From positions 19,185,746 through 19,249,745 of the forward strand of contig OX457036.1 of the NCBI GenBank assembly GCA_949752735.1: a stretch of 64,000 nucleotides of DNA. The letters run 5' to 3'. Position 1 is the first letter of the stretch; each line of letters opens with the position of its first letter. The notes under the pieces were generated by a model. The model ran no database searches. It had not been told where the DNA came from and was given only the letters and a program-made list of their open reading frames with translations. Shown here in pieces: positions 22,672 through 35,300 of the stretch. The DNA comes from Lumbricus terrestris (Eukaryota; Annelida; Clitellata; Crassiclitellata; Lumbricidae). A program made the translations under genes and the position numbers.

Positions 22672-23119
22672 GAAAATCCTAGCTATAGCAATGAAAGTTG
22701 AATGACACTAACAAGTCTTTGGTGTACATCAGAATGGCAGGAGTCGGTCTTTACCGCGTGACCCATTAAACAAGTTGGTGACAAGAACATTGCAATTGAG
22801 CTCTGTAAATTGAATACAGAAAAAGGCTAATTGCTAATAGAGAAATTATGTCCGGGGGGAATATGTCTTGAGGATTTGTATGGTTTTTTTGACCGGTATT
22901 ATTATGTCCGGGTAGGATTATTAGAATAAAGTTATAGAATGTGACCCCGACAATGGCCGACATGTGAAACTAGGTTTATGGCTACTCGTTGAAGTGATTG
23001 CTTGCTGTTGAATAATGGGCTGTAACCCTATAGGCCCTACGACATGTTTTCATGGTCATTTAACTAGCATCACGCGATAATAAATCAGTTTGCATTGTGT
23101 ATGCGTACATATAATATTA

Positions 23120-23860
<741 letters not shown>

Positions 23861-24139
23861 CATGCTATGCCATCTATGGGTTAAATTGCGCTGTGTTTTA
23901 GAATGAGAGACCGACGACTGGTTATTGGTTAAGCTTATGTGTTGCCCACAGAAATTAGGTTGTGCGAAGTAGGACAAATGGATGACACTGGATTGAAGAG
24001 CAGATATCTATGAAATCAGGTGCGAATGACCCCGAAATAGACCAACGCACTGATTGGTCCTACAATAAGGTTAAATATAATGATACAATATCCTGTCATG
24101 AGTACCACTATTACAGCTACCACTACCATTAATATTGCT

Positions 24140-24545
<406 letters not shown>

Positions 24546-24810
24546 TCTAACAGCAATAAAAAATTTAATTAAAAGGTTTAAAAGGAAATGATAATAGAAA
24601 TAACAAATCGATAATAATCATAATAAAATAGTAGGCCTAATAGAATTTAATACTAATGCTGATGATAATGATAGCATATAATCATGATAATCATACTAAT
24701 TATGATTATTACGTTAATCTCATTATATTAAATAATTCTGCAACACGAAAACTCAACGTGATAAGGTGATCAGACATTTGCAACTCGTATTCTAAAACGT
24801 GTGTTATTAG

Positions 24811-24816
24811 TTTATT
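24811..24816 (-). promoter_or_regulatory. Candidate polyadenylation signal of gene B
   Basis: AATAAA on the minus strand about 100 nt downstream of the gene B stop codon. Position and sequence fit a poly(A) signal, but the region is AT-rich, so chance occurrence is possible. Confidence 0.45.
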
Positions 24817-24917
24817 ACTCATGCAGTTAAAACGCACTGATCAATGCAGGCATATCATCGGAAAGTTAAACACTAATGTATAGTCCGAATAATATCACAT
24901 GGTCTAATTATATATGA

Positions 24918-25479
24918 TCAATAGCTAAAAGGTGCAATGTAGAAGGCAGCAATGGCCATCAGAGCGAGGACGATACGAGCCCCTGAGGATGCACCTCGGT
25001 CAGGGGAACCACTGGCTGGAAACTGTGCATCACATGGTACGTTTGGATTTCTTGGGGGCCTTTCCGCTGCGCATCGTGCGAAAACTTGACCATAAGTGGG
25101 CATAAAAGCAGAAACGAATTCCTTCACATCCGGGTAGTTGTGACAACCGGTGGCTTGCAACCCATCCATGATCACCGCACAGGTGGTCGATGTACAACTC
25201 TCAGCACATACCATTGGAAGCAGTGTAATAAGCTTCAGTACTGTAGCCATTTCACAGGATCCGAACTCTGTGTCATGCTTATCGCTACATATGTTGACGG
25301 TCTTCCACTGGCCACAATAACCGATGTCTGGTACTAGCGGGTAGTATGTGATGAATCCGTAGCACATCTCGTCGGATGTCGCTAGTCCAAATATAGTCGT
25401 CGTGTTCCTTTTGGTCGAGTCGAAGACGCATTTCACATTGATTTCGTCTCCGGGTTGAAATTCAATTGGAGTCTCAAGC
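24918..25479 (-). CDS. Gene B exon 8: copper B Met and C-terminal tail
   Basis: Length 562 nt including the stop. It begins ELETPIEFQPGDEINVKC and contains TSDEMCYGFITYYP, where Met414 is the methionine ligand of the second copper. A Cys-rich stretch follows, and the protein ends with a Gly/Ser/Ala-rich segment and about 18 hydrophobic residues (IVLALMAIAAFYIAPFSY), typical of a GPI-anchor signal or a single C-terminal membrane segment. Confidence 0.87.
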
Positions 25480-28400
25480 CTAAAATGTTCAGATCGTAAT
25501 TCGTAAAGCGCATTCGATTATATTAATATTCCTCATTTTATTTCAAACTTAGACCCACACACCGCAGTATGCAATCATGATTACAATTCAAAGGTTGAAA
25601 CGTTTATCACAAGTTATTGCAGGAGTTGAATTTAACTGTAAGGTCGTCATGCAAGGCTTCCATTGCGTCCTGCATTTTCAGTTTACCAAAACTACCCGCG
25701 GAATGCAAGGGTGAATGGACTTTTCGGAGACAGCGGGCAGTAATCCTGCTCTTTGTGACAGACTCGGGGGGTCCCGTAGCTCAGTGGTGAGAGCGCTGCC
25801 ATGGTCGTTAAACTGAGAGTCATCCGGGCGGACCCGGGTTCAAGCCTCGCTCAGGGCAAAAATTTATTTGAATTTTCTGTTAGCTGCCGCTGGCGCTTTG
25901 CTGATGTGTTGCTTGACTCGGGTTCTGCGAAAAATAAAGATAGCCCCTCCCACTTCTGGCTTGGCCGACCAGAAATGATCCAGTATTTAGGCCATTAGTT
26001 AAGTTACCGAACCCACTGCTGTAAAGCCGATCTGCGTGTCGTGCTACAGTGGGCCGTATTTCGTATAACATGTAATCGTTCTGCGGTGTGTCAGATTGAG
26101 TTATTAAAAGAAAATATTATTATTATTATTATTATTATTATTAGACTGACAGAGTGTGTTAGCTCTACCCTGACCTCCTCGTATATGAATCATTTGCGCT
26201 CTTTAGCAAAAATCATATAGGGTGTAGATCTCTAGAGTCTAGACTACTGATGAAGTCCCCCCCTAAAAGTTTTCCCCGGATACTTTTTTTCGACATAGAT
26301 TCTCCTTCACCCTCAGCAGATCTGTTCCAGAATAAATTTGATCCCCGGAGAGTATATTGTGAAATAAAGTATCCGGGAGGAAAGGAGAGAGAGAATATTT
26401 CCTTCGTCGACGAAGTAAAATCTCCCTCGTTCAGCGTGAAATGGGCTACAGTCGCATAAAATTTATAGACGAGCAGGCGTTAATTTACGATCCTCAATGA
26501 TTTAACAAGACACTAAACATAGACCTACTATTACATCCGAAACTTCTTCCGATGCAGAGTTTCAGCCAGGGAACTCAGCTTCGGGGGGAGACTTTGTATC
26601 GGGAGGACTTTATATCGTGACACCGGACAGGGGCAGATCCAGGGGGACCATGGCAGCCCATTTAGAATTTTCGACGAGCTATTCTGGCTCGGAAAGTTGA
26701 CGTGAGTAGTTTCGTAGGCCCTCCCCACGCCTCACGAGCTCCAAGACCTCTGTATGACTAAAAAAGGTCATCAAATATTTTGTTGGATAAAGTGGTATCT
26801 TTTTCTTGGGAATTCGACAAATGACTAAAAAAAAGGTCATCAACTATTTGGCGATAAAATGGTATTTTATTTCTTGGAAATTCGACAAATGACGACAAAA
26901 AATGTCATCAGATTTTTCGGCGCCCAAGACGAAAATTTGCCCCTGTCCCAAGATCGAAAATTTTGCCCCCCCCCCCCTGAAAATTTCTATATCCGCCCTT
27001 GACACCGGAGGAGCTAATTGCCTTCCCGATCCTTTATCCCATTCTTTATTTTCCTCATAATGTCTCGTGAACTTCCAGTTTTCCTTCGAATGGATGAGGC
27101 TTGTGGAGACGATCATCGTTTGCTCTCTCTCCCAATTCAATAACGAGTCGATAGAACTTTCCAGATTCGATTAATTTACCAGCATGAAGTACAAGGCTTT
27201 CAAAGTCACACCGTGAGTACGGTATTATACGTACTCGGTCATGGTTGGAGAGGCGTAGTCGTATTCCGTTACGTTGTCCAACAGCTTAATCAGCTTTCCA
27301 CCGCGACTTAAGCGGATCTCACCAGACTTTCCTACAAAACCAAAAGCAGTCTTTAGAGCAGTCATAGCGAGGACTACATTCATAATAGTAAGCATCTTTT
27401 TCTTTCTTCTTTTCCTTCAACCTTGAATTAATCCCTCTCTACGGAGGGGTCAGCCACTCTGATCCTCCTCTTCCACTTTCCTCTGTCTTCAGTGTCTTCA
27501 TTTGTCAGTTTGGGGTTTAATAGTAAGTTATACCTAAACGATTAGTCAGTTTGTGTGTAGTGCCATGAATGGACTTTCCTACCATCCAAGTTGCTACGGA
27601 GACATCGCAGAGTTGTTTTTAATGAATCGTTTTTAGAACTGCACAACCCCTTCTTTCCTTTCCTATCCTCCATGGTAAATTACTTCCAATCGGAGGACAA
27701 TGACCTTTTTGCTAGTTTTAACTGTACAGAAGTGCTTCTACAACTGCACAAATTTATTTAGAACTGCACATTTTGTGTACAACTGCACGTTAAAAAAAGC
27801 CCTGAGACATCGTCGGATTATTTATTTATTTACTTATTTATTGCACCAGAAGGAAGATAAGCATAGTATAACGGACACAGATAATCACTGGGCAACAGCT
27901 AGGACGCGGAAACAGCAAAAAGCTCATAATAATCTTACCCCTATAGCCTACATAATCAAAAAGACAAATTAACTATAATATTATTATTATTATTTTTAAC
28001 AAACGAAAGTCCCGAAGCGCCATCCCAGGGAGTTCGCCTTGAAAAAGCAGTTATTAATACTTATTATTATTATTGATGTTTGTTTGCATGTGCATTTGTT
28101 ATAGCGCCCCTTCAAGATTCCTACTCAGAAGCGCTCCCGACTACAACGCGGACACTGTTTCGAAGTTTCACGCCGAAGCGCTGAGCAATTTCGAGTGAAG
28201 GACTTGCCCAAGTACTCTATACGAAGCATCTTGAGGTAGATTCGAACCTGTAATCCTCCGGCTGCAAGGCAAAGAACATACCCACTGCGCCACCGGGCTG
28301 TTTTTGCCATTGTCATTATTATTATCATTAATAATATTGTTATTAATAGTATTATTATTACTATTATTTATATTATTTTAAAATTAGTTTATGGGTTTTC

Positions 28401-31400
28401 GTCTCCAATGTGCACAAAGGTGCCTCTAATTGCAATGGCACTGAACCGAGACCGGCGGTCGACGCAGCTGACGCTCTTATTATCATTATTAGGTTTGTAT
28501 TCTTAAGTGCATAATATTTACCCAAGTTGTGCATGTGAAGGGTGGATGCTGATACGAAGACTGGGTACGGCAAATGCTTTGTACACGAGGAAGAGCAGTT
28601 TCCGGTAAACGTCACACTCGGTTGACCAGGAGGAATCTTCAGGTAAGTCTGTCCAATCATGGCGACCTGTCCTCGATTGGGACGCAGCTGGGTTGTGTAG
28701 TAGATCCTCATTCCAGAAGAGTCCGTCATATTGCTAATGTGCTCCGCATTGTTCCAGTGCGACTGAAAATGGTGAATGATGGCAGACATTCTTCTCTCAG
28801 CAATGATTCAGACACAAGTGTGAAAATCCAACAATGAATGAGCACTTACGAAATTCTAATCTCGTAAATAAATATTTATGCACGGATATAATTATGCCTG
28901 TCACTTGATTTCGAATTGGCATACACACACAAACACTTGCGCGAGTAAAATTGGGAATGTTGCCGCACATGATGAAAGGATAATCCGGATGGTGTTTCTT
29001 CTTATAGGCCCTATACAGCGCTAGTGAATAAGCTGGTGCCCTGCGCTTGGCTTTCGAGTTGCGCTCTAGAAATTTGGAGATTACGATTACACAGGTATAC
29101 TGTAAAGAAGCAGCCACACACCGCATAACTCTATTTGCGTGACTCTGACGATCCGAGTGACTTGATCGAGTCAGTCAACTACACATGACTTTGTCAAACC
29201 AGCCCACCACCATAGGCGCAACCACCCTATGGGACCCACGGGACGCGTCCTCTCCCCCCCCAACTTTTGAGTGGTCCCATTGACTTTATCATTATGGTCC
29301 CCCCCAACTTTTAGGACGTGATTCGTTTGGTCCCCCAACTTTTAGGACGTGATTGCACCTATGCCCACCACGTGACATGGTCTACCCATGATACCATCCC
29401 ACTGGGTGTTCTCCATGAGCTGAGTGTCTTGGGCTGTCCAGTTTACTGGAGCTACGCAGTAAGACCCATGCAGGTAAATTATCTCATTATGAAGCTTACT
29501 CATCGCAGGATTCATTCGGAAAATTGCCGAAATGCCCCTTCAAGATTTCCAGTGTAGGCTCATGCAAAATTTGGGCCCGTCTGTAGTTAGCAATGGGCCT
29601 ACGTTAGTGACTATGATAGTATTTGTCATGAGATTCATGACAAATAATAACTGTTGTTTTTCTGCACGTATGAGAAGATAGCACATTACGTGGATTCTTA
29701 GGCTCTCAAGAACGATACAATGAGGTACATGTAGTATAGCAGCGCCACTATAGATCGCGGCAGGTAACTTGACATGCCAGTTTTAGGTTATTTCCGACCT
29801 GCTTTATAACATTAAAAAAATTATTTCGACTGTTTACTAATTTGTTTACATTTAATTCCTTCCACCTGCCAAATAACATCCATGGCGTGACGTGCTGATA
29901 TTGTATAGCAGTCGCCGCCACTGAATCGGGGCAATAATGCACATCAGCGTCAGAAAATTCTATGATGGTCAAAATTCAAAGTTTAATCTGGGACTAATAT
30001 CGAATATTAGTGCCAGGTTTAATCATTGAACCTATTGTTGCATCATCAATCGTACTTACTTGTATAACTGCCCACTGGAAACCAGTTGGTCCGATTCTGA
30101 ATCCAACCTGGTTGTGGAGACACTGCCCCGCCACTCCAACTCCCCAGATTCCAATCAATGACGAACAGCTCAAAGAGGCTCCCATACCACAGTCAAAGGA
30201 TTCGTTCTTTGCATGACCTACAAAAGAGTGCATGCAAGTTCAACGTTGGTCTTGGCTTGCTGCTGTGATTAAAGCTCCCAATGACCAGCAGATCCATACG
30301 TTGCACAAGATCCACACATGTAGCCTACGTTGCACAGAAAAACTATAAGAAACGGAGCCAAACGTTCTGCCTATATTCGCTCTTGTAAAGTTTCGCCAAA
30401 TCAGTTATTCATTTATTCATTTATTCATTTATTCAGTTATTCATTTATTCGTTTATTCATTTATTCATTTATTCATTTATTCATTTATTCATTTATTCAT
30501 TTATTCATTTATTCATTTATTCATTTATTCATTTATTCATTTATTCATTTATTCATTGATTCAGTTATTCGTTTATTCGTTTATTCGTTTATTCATTTAT
30601 TAATTTATTCATTTATTCCGTTCATTCGTCCGTTAACCAATTCATTCGTTCGCTCGTTCATTTGTTTCATTCATTATGTGTGTACGATCATTTGTTATAG
30701 CGCCTCTTCAAGATTTCTACTCAGAGGCGATCCCGACTACAGCGCGGACACTGAATCGGAGTCTCACGCCGAAGCGCATGAGCAATTGCGAGTGAAGGAC
30801 TTGCTCAGGCTCCCTACACTGCAGCTTGAGGTGGACTCGAACCCGCAGCCTTCCGGCTACAAAGCACCGGACATGCCCCTATACACAACCGCATTGTTCC
30901 AAGCCACGCTGTTTAACTTACGAGTCGGTTCATCGTTGCACGCGTAGAGCAGCATGTGATGCATTACACGTGCGTTGTCGATGACAGGTTCAATGGCGAT
31001 TATGTCGGACACGGAGTCGTTGGGTAAATTGAATCGAAAGCACGAGTAGGTCGTCTCTGTGGTGGGAACCGGCGTCGGAGGAAATCGCATCGTGTAGTTT
31101 CGTACGCCTGGATGCAATTGAAAGCAATGGAATTTATAATTATTGCTCTCAACTCATTGGATGCAATTGAAAACAATGCAATGCAATTTATTGTTCTCAA
31201 CTCATTGGATAGTTTTTTCCTTCTAAATAGTAAATACGCATGGGCGGAGTTTGGTTTCAGTTCTTGGAGGGGCTAAAGCCTTCTTGGGAGGGAGGTGAGC
31301 TAAGCCCGGGAAAAGATACCATTTACACGGTAAAAAATGAATCTGGGTCTTCTGGGGGCTTAGCTCCCCCCCCTTAGCCCCTGATAAACTCGGCCCATGT

Positions 31401-32309
31401 AAATACGTCAAATTGTACCTTATAATAATTGTCAACTGCAATTATAAATTTATGTAGCGTCGACCTTAGAGAATATTATAATGCAACTCTACAATAAGAC
31501 TTGGTAAGAATAGGCATCCCATCATCTGTTAGCAGTCATCGCTCAGATGTCAAGAGACGTCGGTATATGACATTGTGACGAGCTCCGGCGCTTATATGCA
31601 GATTGCAAAACCCGAATACGCCACTGGTCGCACTCTGCCAGTGCCAGTCCCAAGCCTGGATAAAGGAGGAGGGCGTCGCTAATTATCTTTGTTATCACAC
31701 AGTGACGTTAAACTGCAAATACCACCACCAAATGCGCAATGACCAGTTGCTAAAGCGCAATCGATAAATCATAGAATATTACTGTGTCAAGGACTTAATT
31801 AAGTAAATTCCAACACTTTTGTGTAGGTTACAACATACTTTTGTGCATATGGCGTGAAGCCTTAAAGAAAGTGGAACAGCCCTCTGTCATTACGACTGAT
31901 TGTCTCAATTGCATAATGTAGATGCATCCATTAGCGTTCATTGTGCGCCAGTATATCGAGTTCGTCTTGAATAATATTTGCATCGTTTTACCTGTAGAGT
32001 TGATCGCTGAACAATTCAATTTTTTCGGCATGCAGTTCATTAGCCAAGAGTTCTTTACTGAACAGAGCGTCGATCCAATTGGCTCACAGACACCTGTGAA
32101 ATTTCAGACAATTAATTATCGTAAGCCTATAGATAATTGACTGGCAGAATGAAAGAATATAAGTTTCAACCAATGATATTGTGCGCTGAGTCATTCGGTG
32201 AATCTGAATATTGGACACAAGGTCGTAGCTGTTCCGGGTGTTTGAACACCCCCAAAATTATTATTATTATTAATTATTATTATTATTATTATTATTATTT
32301 TATTTATTA

Positions 32310-32348
<39 letters not shown>

Positions 32349-35300
32349 TATTATTATATTATTATTAATTATTATTATTAATTATTATTATTATTAATTT
32401 TTATTATTATTATTATTATTATTATTAATAATAATAATCTTCTTCTTCTTTATCGTCAGCATCATCATCGTCAACATCATCATTGGCAGTATTAATACAC
32501 CTTGTCTAATCAATTTAACATCTTTTACCCGAGTAATCAATAATATTACGGTGTCCCTCACCCCCAGGATTTGTAAAATTGTCAGGAGACAGAAAAAAAT
32601 TGCCGCTGAACCAGAAAGCTGGCTTCTATGGCGCAATCAATTTGGATATTTATTTAAAACCCTATCTCAGTATCAATTCATTTAATAACGAAATGCAATG
32701 TACGCAACGATTCCGTCCATTCAAACTTATGTAAGAGGACGTCGAAGATCCATGACAAAATTTAATTTTTTCAATTAAATTCTATTTTCCAAACCTGGAT
32801 GAGTGAGGTTGGTGGTGTAAGTAGGAGCGCTTCCTTTCATCCAGATGCAGTTGGGGTCACCCAACTCCTGACCATTCGTCATTCCGTCTCCATCTGAGTC
32901 CTTCATGCATAGGGTCCGGTTCCATGTCTAATCGGAAATGGAATCAGACAGAATCATCGTCAAGCAATCGCATGTGCTACGAAAGTGATGGCATTTATTT
33001 TCCTGCTGGTAAATTGTCTCAAAATATTTTCAATCGCAACTACTGAATGAACGTGAAGGAAAGTATTATATTGAAAGACTCTTACAGTTCAAGCATTTGC
33101 AGAACACAGTATTGCTAATTCGTAAGCGATAGGCCTAGATATACATGTAGGCTAGGCCTACTGTATATAGGCCTAACTATCGACAGCTCCTCTCAATAAA
33201 TTCAAGAAATTGTTCCCCGACTGACCATCCACCTTTGAATTCCCGATCTATGGACCGTTACACCCACCTTAATAGTTGCTCTGTCCCTCTGATCCTCTGG
33301 AAACCGAGCTCAGACTTACGTGTACCTCGAACTATATTCTTACGAACAATCTCTTTGACCCAACGCAGCGCTAGTGAATAAGCTGGTGCCCTGCGCTTGG
33401 CTTTCGAGTGACGCTTTAGAAGTTTAAAGATTGATTAGGAGAGGGCTTTTTTAACGTGCAGTTGTACACAAAATGTGCAGTTCTAAATGGATTTGTGCAG
33501 TTGTAGAAAGATGTGGAAGCACTTCTGTGCAGTTAAAACTTGTTGAAAAAGGCCATTTTCTTCCCATTGGGAGTAATTTACCATGGAGGATGGGAAAGAA
33601 AAGAAGGGGTTGTGCAGTTCTAAAAATTCCTTAAAAACAGCCCTGGGTTAGGACAGCGGTGATCCTCGTTGTGATGTTTACTGCGTCGTTTGTGAGAATG
33701 TTTGTTGAAGGATTATTTGCAGTCGTGCTCGTGTTCGTGTTATTGCCAGGCGGTGTAAAATGCAGACAACGCAGTTTTTATGCTTTCATGCCTAACATCA
33801 CGTCTAGTGTGCTTAGAAGCAGCGCCAGCAAAAGAATTAAGAGGAGCAGTCTTATTTATGGACATTAAATTTTAGGCCTAGTGTTGGTAAGTTCGTTATC
33901 ATTAACGTCGCAATTGACGGCCATACAGACATCAATCTTCCTTTCTTTCTGATCACACCACTCTCATAGTGCAAGGACGTACAGCGCTCTCATTGCGGCT
34001 ACTTTTGCGTGGAGGTAGGCCTACAAGTGAAGCTGAAATCCGGAGTAATGTCCACCCTGAAAGAACTTAGAGGAGTTGATCTTTCGAATTTCAGCAATTT
34101 AATGACGGGCTGCATTGGTTTCTCGGTCTCTTTTAGTCTTTTATTAGTCATTTTAGTGACTTTTAGTCTCTCGTAGTCTCTTTAGTCTTTTTAGTCTCTT
34201 TTAATCTCTTTTAGTCTCTTTTGGTCCTGGGCACGACCTTAAACTGCATCCATCCTCCACCACAGGGAACCAACAACTTCCCTGTGCCGGTCCTAAGCCC
34301 GGACAAAAGGAGGAAGGTTTGCCAGATGGGTGGCGATTCGCTGGCAGTAAAAGACCAAGACGATTGAAATCCGCAAAAACCACGGCAAAAATGACAGAGC
34401 GACCCAGATGCTTCAAGGTGTCATGATGTGGAGCAGACATGCACAGGCCGGTCAGGACAGACCGGTGGAGAGAGTCGGGGGAGAGCGTGGGACACATACG
34501 GGCATTGACCCAAGTTGTCCTTCATGTCTCTCTCCCAATATTCTCTTCATTTAGACAAGGCGGTCTAACTAAATCAAATCAAATCAAATTTTATTGAATC
34601 GATTCAGAATAAACATACTATTATCACAATGCATAATATCTTAGTACACATAATGCAACAAAAAAATAGACAGAAAGGATTTGAGGTGTGCATTGGGCAG
34701 TAGATAATAGAGCAGTGTAGCAAGAAGAATCGACTCGTGGAGAGAAGAAGCTAAGGCTCCAAGATATCAATGGTATGGAGCAGACCTGCTGACCGGACCT
34801 GTTGAAGCTGGGTAGCATGACGCGAGACAGACTCAGACAGAGAGTGGCGTCGGATTCTTACGGGCATTGAGCCCAATGATTCTGATGATGATGATGATGA
34901 TGATGAGTCTCTTTTAGTCATTTTTTAGTTCTTTTAGTCTCTCTTAGACTCCTAGTCTCTTTAGTCTCTTTTATTCTCCCATAGTCTTGCTTAGTCTCTT
35001 TTAGTCATTTTTAGTGTCTTTTAGTCTCTATTAGTCTCTATTAGTCTCTTTAGCCCCTTTTACTCTTGTTTAGCTTCTTTTAGTCTCTTTAAGTCACTTT
35101 CAGTTTTTTAGCCTCTTTTAGTCTATTTTAGTCTTGTTTAGCCTCTTTTAGTCTCTTTTTAGTGTGATTCGTCGTTAAAGTGCTAAACCAGCAGGCTAAC
35201 CAGCAGATCATCATACACCAAGCCTGCTATAGGCCTAAGTCAGGGCTGTACTGAAGGGTATATGCTGGTATACGGTGTATACTCATTACTCACCTCCGGG

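Noticed and set aside
28240..28300. Possible tRNA gene near 28300 (minus strand)
   Set aside because: Same tRNA-like head occurs in several SINE family II copies; no complete cloverleaf.
33659..33868. 69-codon frame with a hydrophobic, signal-like N-terminus
   Set aside because: Short, inside gene B intron 1, directly after a MITE, with no family resemblance or splice support.
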